Counted from the first letter of the stretch, positions 1-8,462 are shown. The stretch is DNA of 64,000 nucleotides from Hafnia paralvei ATCC 29927 (GCF_001655005.1 NZ_LXET01000047.1:71316-135315), one strand, 5' to 3'. Made by a program: numbers and translations. Notes: generated by a model not told the origin, from the sequence alone.

Positions 1-1
1 T

Positions 2-835
2 GTACTGACGGTTATCGCCGTCGTTGCTCTGTGTTTCCTGCTCGTCTGGGAGCTTACCGACGAACATCCGGTGGTCGATTTATCCTTGTTCAAAATGCGT
101 AACTTCACCATTGGTGTGCTATGTATCAGCTTGGCCTACATGCTCTACTTCGGTGCAATCGTATTGCTACCGCAGCTACTGCAAGAGGTCTATGGATATA
201 CCGCAACCTGGGCTGGTTTGGCGTCCGCGCCAGTCGGTTTGATACCGGTTATATTATCGCCCATTATCGGTAAGTTTGCGCCTAAACTGGACATGCGCCG
301 CTTAGTAACATTCAGCTTCATAATGTATGCCGTCTGCTTCTACTGGCGTGCCTATACTTTTGAACCGGGGATGGACTTTGGCGCTTCAGCCTGGCCGCAG
401 TTTATTCAAGGCTTTGCCGTGGCGTGCTTCTTTATGCCACTGACAACCATCAGCCTTTCGGGACTTCCTCCAGAGCGTTTGGCGGCAGCCTCTAGCCTGA
501 GTAATTTCTGCCGTACGCTGGCCGGTTCTATTGGTACATCGATCACAACCACGCTGTGGACTCGCCGTGAAGCGCTACACCATTCACAGCTGACCGAATC
601 GGTGAATCCGTACAATCCGCTGGCACAGCAGACGTACAGCGAGCTTGAAAAACTGGGTATGAGCAGTAAGCAAGCCTCTGCTTACCTCGCGAATGAAATT
701 ACCTCGCAGGGACTGATCATCTCCGCCAACGAGATATTCTGGATGTCTGCGGGCGTGTTCTTGGTACTGCTGGTGCTCATTTGGTTCGCTCGTCCACCGT
801 TCTCAACCGCCGGTGGCGGTGGTGGTGCTCACTAA
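2..835 (+). CDS. emrB: Multidrug efflux MFS transporter EmrB, C-terminal part (5' end outside window)
   Basis: Inner-membrane drug/proton antiporter of the DHA2 (14-helix) MFS family; with EmrA and TolC it exports hydrophobic toxins and uncouplers across both membranes. The frame is open from base 2, so the start lies upstream; 277 codons of the C-terminal half are visible. The segment WELTDEHPVVDLSLFK followed by several hydrophobic helices matches the second half of EmrB, and the protein ends in the glycine-rich tail GGGGGGAH typical of enterobacterial EmrB. In E. coli luxS follows emrB; here a palindromic element and a toxin-antitoxin pair follow, then degP. Identity is confident; the N-terminal half cannot be judged. 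Confidence 0.93.
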   Translation, partial: VLTVIAVVALCFLLVWELTDEHPVVDLSLFKMRNFTIGVLCISLAYMLYFGAIVLLPQLLQEVYGYTATWAGLASAPVGLIPVILSPIIGKFAPKLDMRRLVTFSFIMYAVCFYWRAYTFEPGMDFGASAWPQFIQGFAVACFFMPLTTISLSGLPPERLAAASSLSNFCRTLAGSIGTSITTTLWTRREALHHSQLTESVNPYNPLAQQTYSELEKLGMSSKQASAYLANEITSQGLIISANEIFWMSAGVFLVLLVLIWFARPPFSTAGGGGGAH

Positions 836-857
836 CCCGATGCGTTTAGGAAAAAGC

Positions 858-1010
858 TCAGACTTCGGTCTTAATGCTGTTCATTTAAGAGATCGAGATA
901 CACGGGGCTAGCACACCGCGGGGCGCTCCGGCAGCTAAAGCTGCTACGACCCCATCGGTGTACTTCCCCTAAAATCAGGCTTAACTGACAAGCATTAAGA
1001 CTTCGGTCTG
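858..1010. repeat. Long imperfect palindrome (MITE-like or degenerate double terminator)
   Basis: The outer arms CAGAC-TTCG-GTCTTAATGCT (858-877) and its near-complement (991-1010) pair over about 20 bases. Pairing continues inward: TTAAG blocks, GGGG/CCCC, ACACCG (912-917 region) with CGGTGT, and a central GCAGC-TAAA-GCTGC hairpin. Each outer arm also holds its own small hairpin AGAC-TTCG-GTCT, and the right one is followed by GGCTTTTTTA, as in a rho-independent terminator for emrB. The structure could be a small non-autonomous mobile element or two terminators joined by inversion. It overlaps the 3' end of the toxin gene by 16 bases. Confidence 0.6.
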
Positions 1011-1333
1011 GGCTTTTTTATTGGTAACGATGATTTTTGAGTGTAATTTACCGCGATCTTTCTAGAGGTGTGGATTACGCGCAAAATACGCACAGAGTGA
1101 GACTCTAAGGCGTAAACCATGACAAAAGGAAAATGTGGCATAATTAACCTTCTCCGTTGCATATTGCCATTAATGGCATGCCCCGACTTTGGGTGCTCGG
1201 AAAGCAATGAAGACAGCGCGATAAAGCGCTCATCCGTCGCAATCGCTACCTTAGCGCCAGCCTTGTGAACCAAAAAACGGAAAATAGACATTCTGTCGGC
1301 AACTGCCTGATTTCCCCAAAATACAGAATTCAC
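995..1333 (-). CDS. RelE/ParE-family toxin of a type II toxin-antitoxin module
   Basis: A 112-residue basic protein. The segment SEHPKSGHAINGNMQRRRLIMPHFPFVMVYALE (split: SEHPKSG, RRRLIMPHFPFVMVYAL, VRILRVIHTSRK) follows the RelE/ParE toxin pattern: a surface loop, a strand with conserved arginines, then a C-terminal strand ending in I-H-T-x-R. Such toxins are mRNA interferases or gyrase poisons; the sequence does not decide which. Its GTG start overlaps the TGA stop of the antitoxin (GTGA), indicating translational coupling. Oddity: the last residues, KKPRPKS, are encoded by the terminator-like arm of the palindrome at 858-1010, so the native tail may have been replaced or extended. Family moderately sure; activity unknown. 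Confidence 0.72.
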   Translation of the reverse strand: MNSVFWGNQAVADRMSIFRFLVHKAGAKVAIATDERFIALSSLLSEHPKSGHAINGNMQRRRLIMPHFPFVMVYALESHSVRILRVIHTSRKIAVNYTQKSSLPIKKPRPKS

Positions 1334-1614
1334 AGCTTTCCCTGCCGTGCTAAATCTTTCAGACTGCCCATTTCCGAATTCATTTGCTCGTCAGAAATAA
1401 ACTCCATTTTCCCTGAATCATAATCGCTGAAAGCCTGTTCGATCAGCGTTTCAAGCTCCATATTGGCATTTTCTAACTGGAAGCGGCGCTCCTCATCAGC
1501 CAACGCCTCCACGCGTTCCCTCACTAACTCAGTTAGGCTCATCTTTTTACGCTCCGCAGCCTGCATCGCTAGACGTTTAGTCTCTTCATCAATGCGAAAA
1601 TGAATAGTACTCAT
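1330..1614 (-). CDS. Antitoxin of the RelB/ribbon-helix-helix type, partner of the downstream toxin
   Basis: A 94-residue acidic protein starting MSTIHFRIDEETKRLAMQAAERKKMSLTEL (first 30 residues), which has the short beta strand plus two helices of a ribbon-helix-helix DNA-binding domain. The rest is charged (DEERR, DSGKMEF) and would be the toxin-neutralising part. Such antitoxins bind their own promoter as dimers and repress the operon. It is the first gene of the pair and shares 4 bases with the toxin. A 12-bp tandem repeat lies 29-100 bases upstream, the likely promoter/operator zone. The exact subfamily was not recognised. Confidence 0.75.
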   Translation of the reverse strand: MSTIHFRIDEETKRLAMQAAERKKMSLTELVRERVEALADEERRFQLENANMELETLIEQAFSDYDSGKMEFISDEQMNSEMGSLKDLARQGKL

Positions 1615-1642
1615 AATTGGCGGCTCTCATTTATAATTTGCG

Positions 1643-1714
1643 GTGTCATTTGTATTGTCATTTGTGTTGTCATTTGTGTTGTCATTTGTGTTGTCATTTG
1701 TGTTGTCATTATGA
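1643..1714. repeat. Six tandem copies of a 12-bp unit upstream of the antitoxin gene
   Basis: The unit TTGTCATTTGTG occurs in head-to-tail copies at 1643, 1655, 1667, 1679, 1691 and 1703; the four from 1655 are identical and the first and last copies diverge. The period is close to one helical turn. It sits just upstream of the antitoxin start (1614), so it may be a multi-site operator for the antitoxin or a length-variable (slippage) promoter tract. It has no spacers and is not a CRISPR array. Confidence 0.9.
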
Positions 1715-1848
1715 CCAAATAATAAACAATTACCAGTCCACTTTCCGTGCTGATGCAAGATATCTCGCTAGCTCAAGCGAGAAAACGGTAAACCTTAATT
1801 ACAGCCAAGTTACATTCAGATTGGCAATGCTGTTCGCAAAACTCACAA

Positions 1849-1884
1849 AAAAGCCCCTGCAAGCGTACGCTCACAGGGGCTTTT
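1849..1884. terminator. Bidirectional rho-independent terminator after degP
   Basis: AAAAGCCCCTG and CAGGGGCTTTTTT form a GC-rich stem around a 12-base loop, with an A-run on one side and a T-run on the other. It lies 37 bases beyond the degP stop on the minus strand and can act in both directions. Confidence 0.9.
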
Positions 1885-1920
1885 TTATCTTATTGGGCCG
1901 CTTGATGCGGCCTCAGAAAA

Positions 1921-3348
1921 TTACTGCATTAACAGATACAGAGAGTTATCACCGCGCAAAATATTCAGAGCCAGAACTGGTGGCTTAGAATCCATAATTT
2001 TACGCAGTTCACCCAAGTTAGCGACAGGCTGCTGGTTTACGCCCAGAATGATATCGCCTTTCTGTAGACCAACACGCGCCGCGGTTGAGCCTTTCTGCAC
2101 ATTGTCTACTTTAACGCCTTTAACTTTACCCGTTGTTACGTTGCTTAGCTCTGCCCCTTCAATCCCGGCAAAGACATTGCTAGACGCAACCTGAGCTTGT
2201 TGACTCTGCTCCAGCGTCACATCGATGCTGATTGGCTTACCATCGCGGATCAGGCCCAGTTTCAATTTGCTGCCTACCGGCATAGTCCCGATTTCAGCAC
2301 GGAACGATGCAAAGCTAGAAATAGGTTTGCCGTTCAGAGACACCACAACGTCACCCGCTTTAATCCCTGCTTTGGCAGCGGAAGATTTTGGCAGTACTTG
2401 GCTAATGAATGCGCCGCGCTGTGCATCAACCTTCATGGCCTTAGCCAGTTCAGAGTTCAACTCGGTACCCATGATGCCCAGCTCACCGCGTTTCACCTGA
2501 CCAAATTCGACCATCTGACCGGTCAAGTTTTTCACCATGTTGCTTGGGATCGCAAAACCGATACCGATGTTACCGCCATCTGGAGCCAAGATTGCGGTGT
2601 TAATCCCAATCAGCTCACCGTTCAAGTTCACCAACGCACCACCGGAGTTACCACGGTTAATCGCCGCGTCGGTTTGGATAAAGTTTTCGTAGTTCTCTAC
2701 GTTCAGGCCGCTACGTCCCAACGCAGAAACGATACCCGAAGTCACGGTTTCACCCAGACCGTATGGGTTACCGATAGCCACGGTGTAATCCCCCACGCGC
2801 AACGCGTCAGAATCGGCCATCTTAATGGCGGTCAAATTCTTGGCATCTTTCAGTTGAATCAATGCAATATCGGTGCGCGGATCGGTACCAATCACTTTGG
2901 CTTCGTATTTGCGGCCATCGCTCAGTTGTACCTGAATTGAGTCCGCGTTTTCTACCACGTGGTTATTCGTAGCAACATAACCTTTGGCTGCATCAATAAT
3001 GACACCTGAGCCCAAGGCTTTAAATTTCTCTTTAGATGGGCCATTTGCGCCGCCCCCCTGACACATAGGTGAGCCGCTAAACGGTGAGCCATCCTGACAG
3101 AATGGTGAATTGTCACCGAAAAATTGCTGGAACTGCTGTGGCATACGCCCATTGTTATTCACGGTTGCACTGCCTTCCACGTTGATGCTCACCACCGATG
3201 GCATCACTTTCTCCAGCATGGGTGCGAGACTAGGTAGCTGCTGGCTGGTCACTGCCGACGCTGTTTCAGCGGCGCTGGCTGACATCGGGCTTAACGCCAT
3301 ACCCAAACTCAATGCTACTGCACTCAATACTAAAGTGGATTTTTTCAT
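1921..3348 (-). CDS. degP: Periplasmic serine endoprotease/chaperone DegP (HtrA)
   Basis: Degrades or refolds misfolded envelope proteins in the periplasm, forming hexamers that assemble into larger cages around substrates. The 475-residue product (E. coli 474) has a signal peptide cleaved near A26 (SASA before AETASA), the trypsin-like domain with triad H130, D160 and S235 in the motif GNSGGAL, the long LA loop with two cysteines (residues 84 and 96), and two PDZ domains (about 275-370 and 380-475). It follows dgt as in E. coli. A sigma-E type promoter is visible at 3501-3529, consistent with envelope-stress induction. The start ATG AAA AAA AGT gives a normal signal peptide. Confidence 0.97.
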   Translation of the reverse strand: MKKSTLVLSAVALSLGMALSPMSASAAETASAVTSQQLPSLAPMLEKVMPSVVSINVEGSATVNNNGRMPQQFQQFFGDNSPFCQDGSPFSGSPMCQGGGANGPSKEKFKALGSGVIIDAAKGYVATNNHVVENADSIQVQLSDGRKYEAKVIGTDPRTDIALIQLKDAKNLTAIKMADSDALRVGDYTVAIGNPYGLGETVTSGIVSALGRSGLNVENYENFIQTDAAINRGNSGGALVNLNGELIGINTAILAPDGGNIGIGFAIPSNMVKNLTGQMVEFGQVKRGELGIMGTELNSELAKAMKVDAQRGAFISQVLPKSSAAKAGIKAGDVVVSLNGKPISSFASFRAEIGTMPVGSKLKLGLIRDGKPISIDVTLEQSQQAQVASSNVFAGIEGAELSNVTTGKVKGVKVDNVQKGSTAARVGLQKGDIILGVNQQPVANLGELRKIMDSKPPVLALNILRGDNSLYLLMQ

Positions 3349-3500
3349 AGAATGTTTTTCTCTTGTATTATCAACGATAAATAATTTGAGGAACGCCTAA
3401 CATCGCCAATGATGTACTTACTCATAAAGTAAGTCTGATACGAACGTTTTCAACGGTTCCCTAATGATCACCGGCAAATTAGCCGTGATATTTGTGCTTA

Positions 3501-3529
3501 TTAAGAGTCGGATAAAACATTGAAGTTCC
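3501..3529 (-). promoter_or_regulatory. Sigma-E type promoter of degP
   Basis: On the minus strand GGAACTT (3523-3529) and TCTTAA (3501-3506) are separated by a 16-base spacer, close to the known sigma-E pattern GAACTT-N16-TCTGA. It lies about 150 bases upstream of the degP start. Known biology: degP is a classical sigma-E and Cpx target. One GTAAA half-site lies farther upstream (3570s, minus strand), but a full CpxR box was not made out. Confidence 0.75.
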
Positions 3530-3602
3530 CTTTCAATCAGTCAAGAAAGCGTAAAAAATTATGGCCTGTCTTTACAAAACTCAACTTTATTCATCTATCC
3601 TA

Positions 3603-5114
3603 TTATTCAGCTGCCATTAAACGGCGATATTCATCATATGCATAAAGATCGGTCATACCACTGATATAATCTTGAATTAAGCGGGCGCGGTAATAATACT
3701 CCCACACCATAAACTCATCAGGGCTTTGGACTTCTAATAACTCAAGTGCTTCACCATAGGCCAAACGATGTTTCACGGATAGCTTATGGAATAGCCGCGT
3801 TTCAATCGGGTAGCCGCGGTGGGTATCGTCCTTAACCAATTGGGCAAAGTCAGCCAGCGGCATTTGTAATAGTGGGCTGTAAATATCTAGCAAACCGCCG
3901 ATAACGCGATACCCTTGCAACTCTAACTGTTCCACCTCGTGGTGGTTAAACACATGCTGAAAGGCGACTTTTTTAAATACCCTTAACAAATGATTAGCGG
4001 AATCAGAAGCCTCAAGCAGTGCCTGATTAAAACTGCCGTCCACTATCTGTGGGAGATTCTCTATAAAACGTCGTGCGGCATGCGGAACCAAAGCTTTAAC
4101 CACGTTGACCCGTAGATACATAAAGAAAAGATCGTCGGTGCTGCGGTGCCCGTATTTTTCTTTTTGTCGCCGATAAGCCTCACCCACGGTAATATCAAAC
4201 AGATCGCCCTTTTCTACCCGTCCCCATTCCGACTCTAAATAGGCTCTAAGCTGATCGACCGTTAGGATATTTTTTTCCACTGCATCTTCGAGATCAGCGA
4301 CACAATAAGAAATATCATCAGCCGCCTCCATAATATAAGTCAGTGGAAAACGGTGAAACTCTTTCATTTCTAATTCTTGGCGCAGGCGTTGGATGAATTT
4401 TTCTTCAGCTAAATAATAACCCGGTTTCTTCATTAAATAATGATAGTTAGCGGGGACCTCTCCTTGCCAATAAGCTGGGCGGGTATATTTTAGTACGCAG
4501 GCGATTTGAGCATAGGTCAGATTCAGCTTCAGCAACGAATGCACTAAACGGATAGCCTGAGCGTTTCCCTCAAAGTAGCTGAGATCGGCCCGCACGCGGG
4601 TACGCAATGAATTAAGCTCAGAGTCACCGGCTTTTAGCCGTAGACAGGCCACCTGACAGCTCATTTCATCGGCGAGAAGATTCCCTTGAGTATCCACGCC
4701 TAAATGCTGGCGAAACCAGTTATTCAACGCAGCCTCGCCAAAATGGCCAAAAGGCGGATTGCCCACATCGTGCAGTAAACACGCCATTTCAACGATGCTT
4801 TCGAAGGGATCGATAAACAGCGCTAACCCCATTTCATTTAATCGATCGTGGCGGCGTAAATCATGCAGAATTTCTTTAGCTATATGGCGTCCTACCTGTT
4901 GGACTTCCATAGAGTGCGTCAGGCGGCTACGGACTGCGGCATTGCGTTCCAGCGGAAAAACCTGCGTTTTCTGCTGTAAGCGACGGATCGCCGCCGAGTT
5001 TACTATTCGCCCACGGTCGCTTTCAAACTGACGAATAATATCGTATTCATCCTCTACGTTGATCGGACTGCTGAAATAGCGTTGATAGTTAAACTTGTTG
5101 CTGAAATTGGTCAC
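3603..5114 (-). CDS. dgt: Deoxyguanosinetriphosphate triphosphohydrolase (dGTPase)
   Basis: Hydrolyses dGTP to deoxyguanosine and triphosphate, adjusting dNTP pools. The 503-residue product (E. coli 505) belongs to the HD phosphohydrolases: metal ligands H67 (RLTHSME), H115-D116 (LLHDVGNPPFGH) and a downstream aspartate in MEAADDISYCVAD are all present, as is the GHFGE motif at 123-127. It lies upstream of degP in the same direction, but a 254-base gap with its own promoter separates them. It is divergent from mtnN with 165 bases between the starts. Confidence 0.96.
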   Translation of the reverse strand: MTNFSNKFNYQRYFSSPINVEDEYDIIRQFESDRGRIVNSAAIRRLQQKTQVFPLERNAAVRSRLTHSMEVQQVGRHIAKEILHDLRRHDRLNEMGLALFIDPFESIVEMACLLHDVGNPPFGHFGEAALNNWFRQHLGVDTQGNLLADEMSCQVACLRLKAGDSELNSLRTRVRADLSYFEGNAQAIRLVHSLLKLNLTYAQIACVLKYTRPAYWQGEVPANYHYLMKKPGYYLAEEKFIQRLRQELEMKEFHRFPLTYIMEAADDISYCVADLEDAVEKNILTVDQLRAYLESEWGRVEKGDLFDITVGEAYRRQKEKYGHRSTDDLFFMYLRVNVVKALVPHAARRFIENLPQIVDGSFNQALLEASDSANHLLRVFKKVAFQHVFNHHEVEQLELQGYRVIGGLLDIYSPLLQMPLADFAQLVKDDTHRGYPIETRLFHKLSVKHRLAYGEALELLEVQSPDEFMVWEYYYRARLIQDYISGMTDLYAYDEYRRLMAAE

Positions 5115-5279
5115 CGTCTGCGTCCTGTGTTGCCGAGCGTGAACATATATTGCTATTCACTAGTGATAACAATGCGCTACGTAAAATGCAAATCCAGCCA
5201 GAATCTTTGCGCTCGCATGTTAGACTAGTACAAGGCTTGAATGCCTCCAGTTCTAACTCACAATTTTGCAGGTATCATC

Positions 5280-5981
5280 ATGAAAGTAGGCATCATTGGT
5301 GCAATGGAGCAAGAAGTTGCTGTGCTGCGCGACCGTATCGAAAACCGCCAAACTATGCAGCGTGCGGGCTGTGAAATCTATACCGGCACGCTGTGCGGCG
5401 TAGAAGTCGCACTGCTGAAGTCTGGCATCGGCAAGGTTTCTGCCGCGATGGGAACCACGCTGTTGCTAGAACATTTCCACCCAGACGTGGTGATTAACAC
5501 CGGCTCAGCAGGTGGTTTGGCAAGCACTCTGACCGTGGGCGATATCGTCGTTTCAGATGAAGTTCGCTATCACGACGCAGACGTTACCGCTTTTGGCTAT
5601 GAGCCGGGTCAAATGGCTGGCTGCCCCGCCGCGTTTATCGCCGATGCGAATTTGATTGCGTTGGCTGAACGCTGCATCACGGCGCTAAACCTGAATGCAG
5701 TTCGCGGCCTGATTTGCAGCGGCGATGCCTTCATTAACGGCGCTGAACCTTTGGCCCGCATTCGTTCAACCTTCCCTAAAGTTGCTGCTGTAGAAATGGA
5801 AGCAGCCGCGGTTGCCCATGTATGCCATGCATTCAAAACACCGTTTGTGGTAGTTCGCGCGATTTCTGACGTTGCAGACAAAGAGTCTCACCTGAGCTTT
5901 GATGAATTTTTAGTTGTTGCCGCTCAGCAATCTTCGCTCATGGTTGAAGCCATGCTGCAAGAATTTGCCAAACGCGCGTGA
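5280..5981 (+). CDS. mtnN: 5'-methylthioadenosine/S-adenosylhomocysteine nucleosidase
   Basis: Cleaves adenine from methylthioadenosine, S-adenosylhomocysteine and 5'-deoxyadenosine, removing by-products of SAM use and feeding methionine salvage and AI-2 synthesis. The start was set at the ATG at 5280 because MKVGIIGAMEQEVAVLRDRI aligns with the family N-terminus; the frame is open for 13 codons upstream but this adds no known residues. The 233-residue product (E. coli 232) has the catalytic E12, the nucleoside pocket VEMEAAAVAH and the catalytic Asp in ISDVAD. btuF follows after 24 bases, probably in one operon with it. Confidence 0.96.
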   Translation: MKVGIIGAMEQEVAVLRDRIENRQTMQRAGCEIYTGTLCGVEVALLKSGIGKVSAAMGTTLLLEHFHPDVVINTGSAGGLASTLTVGDIVVSDEVRYHDADVTAFGYEPGQMAGCPAAFIADANLIALAERCITALNLNAVRGLICSGDAFINGAEPLARIRSTFPKVAAVEMEAAAVAHVCHAFKTPFVVVRAISDVADKESHLSFDEFLVVAAQQSSLMVEAMLQEFAKRA

Positions 5982-6005
5982 TCGAACAAAGATGAGACCT
6001 ACCGT

Positions 6006-6824
6006 ATGAAGCCTGTCTCTCGCCTATTTGGCGCTCTTTGGCTGCTGCTGTGTCTGCCGCTTTTTGCGGCAGACCGCGTGATTAGCCTCTCTCCCCATAC
6101 TACCGAGATGGCCTACGCTGCTGGCTTAGGCGATAAAATGATAGCCGCGAGCGCGTATTCTGATTACCCACCGGCAGCGGAAAAACTGGAAAAAGTCGCC
6201 TCATGGCAGGGGATTAATCTGGAGCGTATTTTAGCGTTAAAGCCTGATTTGATCTTGGCATGGCGCGGTGGAAACCCACAGCGGGTTTTAGATCAGCTGT
6301 CGGGATTCGGTATCCCTATCTTTTATTCCGATCCCAAAACCATTGATGGTATTGCCGACGATCTCGATCGTTTAGCCACCTATAGCCCAACACCTCAGAT
6401 CGCCCACGATGCAGCAAGCCATTTTCGTGATCAAGTGAAAGTGTTGCGTGAGAAATACCATCGCCCTCATCCAAGCCGCGTGCTCATGCAATTCGGCACT
6501 CAGCCGCTATTCACTACCTCTAAAGCAACAATTCAAAGCGATTTACTCTCACTGTGTGGGGCAACCAATATTTTTGCCGACAGCCCTGTTCCGTGGCCAC
6601 AGGTAAGTCGGGAACAGGTGATTATGCGTAAGCCGCAGGTCATCGTGGTAAGCGGCTCGCAAAAGCAGGTAGAAACCGTGAAGCAGTTCTGGCAACCACA
6701 GTTGAACGTTCCTGTCATCGCCATTAATGAAGACTGGTTAAACCGCAGCGGCCCGCGCATTATTCTTGCTGCACAGACGCTATGTGAGCAGCTAGATACT
6801 CTTTCCGTCAAAACTCCCCGCTAA
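6006..6824 (+). CDS. btuF: Vitamin B12-binding periplasmic protein BtuF
   Basis: Periplasmic cobalamin-binding component that delivers vitamin B12 to the BtuCD ABC transporter. The 272-residue product has a signal peptide ending about residue 21 (LPLFA) and a class III two-lobe binding fold. Recognisable segments are RVISLSPHTTEMAYAAGLG near the N-terminus, WQGINLERILALKPDLILAW, and SGSQKQ in the second lobe. It sits 24 bases after mtnN, the arrangement seen in E. coli. btuC and btuD are not in the window, as is usual for enterics. Confidence 0.95.
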   Translation: MKPVSRLFGALWLLLCLPLFAADRVISLSPHTTEMAYAAGLGDKMIAASAYSDYPPAAEKLEKVASWQGINLERILALKPDLILAWRGGNPQRVLDQLSGFGIPIFYSDPKTIDGIADDLDRLATYSPTPQIAHDAASHFRDQVKVLREKYHRPHPSRVLMQFGTQPLFTTSKATIQSDLLSLCGATNIFADSPVPWPQVSREQVIMRKPQVIVVSGSQKQVETVKQFWQPQLNVPVIAINEDWLNRSGPRIILAAQTLCEQLDTLSVKTPR

Positions 6825-6841
6825 GCTAGCAGTGATTAACC

Positions 6842-6875
6842 GCACTTTTCTCCCATTATTTTGGCAGAAAAGTGC
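6842..6875. terminator. Hairpin after btuF (weak terminator)
   Basis: GCACTTTTCT (6842-6851) pairs perfectly with AGAAAAGTGC (6866-6875) around a 14-base loop, 17 bases after the btuF stop. Only a short T-poor tail (TTAATTCT) follows, so termination strength is uncertain. Confidence 0.5.
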
Positions 6876-7039
6876 TTAATTCTGTGTCTCCCCATAGAAA
6901 CTCCTCAAAATTCAATGTATCTTATTGCATCATAAAAAACAAAATAACCAATTAAAACAATAAGTTAATCATATAACAATCACCTCATAAATTAGACTAT
7001 TGCTACATAACACTGAGATTTAAACAGGGGAAACCAACC

Positions 7040-7654
7040 ATGCTGGTGTATTGGCTGGATATTTTAGGTACGGCTGTATTTGCCATTTCAGGCGTGCTGT
7101 TAGCCGGCAAATTGCGAATGGATCCGTTTGGCGTCTTGGTGCTCGGCGTTGTTACCGCCGTCGGCGGCGGGACTATTCGTGATATGGCACTCGATCACGG
7201 ACCGGTGTTTTGGGTGAAAGATCCGACCGATCTTGTTGTCGCGATGATCACCTGTCTCGCCACTATTGTGTTAGTACGCCAACCGCGTCGTTTACCCAGT
7301 TGGATCTTGCCCGTTCTGGATGCCGTTGGCTTAGCGGTATTTGTGGGGATCGGCGTGAATAAAGCCTTTGCTGGTGGCGCTGGCCCGCTAATCGCCGTGT
7401 GTATGGGGGTGATTACCGGCGTAGGCGGTGGAATGATCCGTGACGTTCTGGCGCGCGAAATTCCGATGATCTTACGTACTGAAATTTACGCAACCGCCTG
7501 CATCATTGGCGGTATCGTTCACGTGACCGCCTACGCGACCTTCAACATGGAGTTGCAAAACGCCATGATGCTGGGGATGTTTGTCACCCTCGCGATCCGT
7601 CTCGCCGCCATCCGTTGGCACCTGAAACTACCGACATTTACCTTAGACAGCTAA
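7040..7654 (+). CDS. yadS: TRIC-family inner-membrane cation channel protein YadS
   Basis: A 204-residue integral membrane protein with about seven hydrophobic helices arranged as two repeats of the UPF0126/TRIC fold. Each repeat carries a signature loop: GGGTIRDMALDHGPVFW near 52 and GGGMIRDVLAREIP near 140. Prokaryotic TRIC proteins form trimeric monovalent-cation channels; the physiological role of YadS is not well established. In E. coli the gene lies between btuF and erpA; here the mng cluster separates it from erpA. It is convergent with mngR: its stop at 7654 directly abuts the end of mngR at 7655. Confidence 0.93.
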   Translation: MLVYWLDILGTAVFAISGVLLAGKLRMDPFGVLVLGVVTAVGGGTIRDMALDHGPVFWVKDPTDLVVAMITCLATIVLVRQPRRLPSWILPVLDAVGLAVFVGIGVNKAFAGGAGPLIAVCMGVITGVGGGMIRDVLAREIPMILRTEIYATACIIGGIVHVTAYATFNMELQNAMMLGMFVTLAIRLAAIRWHLKLPTFTLDS

Positions 7655-8425
7655 TTATGCCGACGCTGGATGGCGACGAGCCACCAGCGTAAATTTATAG
7701 TCATCGGTGCTAAAATAATTGCGGCTATATTCAAACAATCGACCATCGCTTAAATACCCCTTAGACACCTTTTCGAGAATAGGCTTATCGGCCGCTAATC
7801 CAAGTAGTTGGACCATTTCTTTAGATGGCATCCGCGGAATAATTTCCTGCTCGCTACGCTCAATCGATAGCTGTTTTACCTGCTCAATCCACACATATTT
7901 TGACCCTTCCATCACCTGAAAAGTGAGATCGGGAAACAGCGCCAGCGGCATCCACGTTTCTTCTAGCGTAACCGCTTTGTCACCCAGATAACGTAGACGT
8001 TTTATATACCAAACCCGTTCCCCTTCATTCAATGAAAGCTCTTCGGCCACAATCGGCTGTGGAGTCATCACCGTAAAAGTCAGTACGTCGCTGTGGGTAT
8101 GAATATTATGGTTAATCAGTTTTTCATCAAAGCTAGTGAGCTGATAAATATCATAATTTACCTTAGCTTCTTTGACGTAAGTGCCACTTCCCTGAATGCT
8201 TTCCAATATCTGCTGTTCAACAAGCAACCGAATTGCCTGCCGCACCGTAACGCGGCTGACAGAATACATCTCGCGTAGACGAGCCTCTGTTGGCAAAGCA
8301 TCTCCCGCCTTCAATTCCCCCTTCTGAATTTTATTGCGAATATCATCAGCAATCTGACGATAAATCGGTTTGCTGCTGACTGATTGATGACTCACTAAAA
8401 CCCCCATTCTCATTCCGATAACCAC
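7655..8425 (-). CDS. mngR: GntR-family (UTRA domain) repressor of the mannosylglycerate genes, MngR
   Basis: Transcription factor with an N-terminal winged helix (KPIYRQIADDIRNKIQKGEL, then SRVTVRQAIRLLVEQQILES and GSGTYV) and a C-terminal UTRA effector domain (YDIYQLTSFDEKL, LEETWMPLALFPDLTF, SEQEIIPRMPSKEM). These match E. coli MngR/FarR closely, and the position next to mngA and mngB supports the call. Several starts are possible: GTG 8425, ATG 8413, ATG 8407, or a GTG giving VSHQSV preceded by GGGGG. The longest is given; the true protein may be 6-9 residues shorter. It is divergent from mngA and expected to bind the repeated half-sites between them. Confidence 0.88.
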   Translation of the reverse strand: MVIGMRMGVLVSHQSVSSKPIYRQIADDIRNKIQKGELKAGDALPTEARLREMYSVSRVTVRQAIRLLVEQQILESIQGSGTYVKEAKVNYDIYQLTSFDEKLINHNIHTHSDVLTFTVMTPQPIVAEELSLNEGERVWYIKRLRYLGDKAVTLEETWMPLALFPDLTFQVMEGSKYVWIEQVKQLSIERSEQEIIPRMPSKEMVQLLGLAADKPILEKVSKGYLSDGRLFEYSRNYFSTDDYKFTLVARRHPASA

Positions 8426-8462
8426 ATTCTACCCACTATTTTGCTATCAACCACCTCTCTTA

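Noticed and set aside
1643..1714. Possible CRISPR array
   Set aside because: Units are 12 bp and contiguous, with no spacers.
1617..1988. 123-codon plus-strand frame over the 12-bp repeats (CHLCCHLCC pattern)
   Set aside because: It is only the translation of the tandem repeat and runs through the degP terminator and into degP antisense.
2197..2940. 247-codon frame opposite degP
   Set aside because: Antisense shadow of a strongly supported gene; no plausible start site or family.
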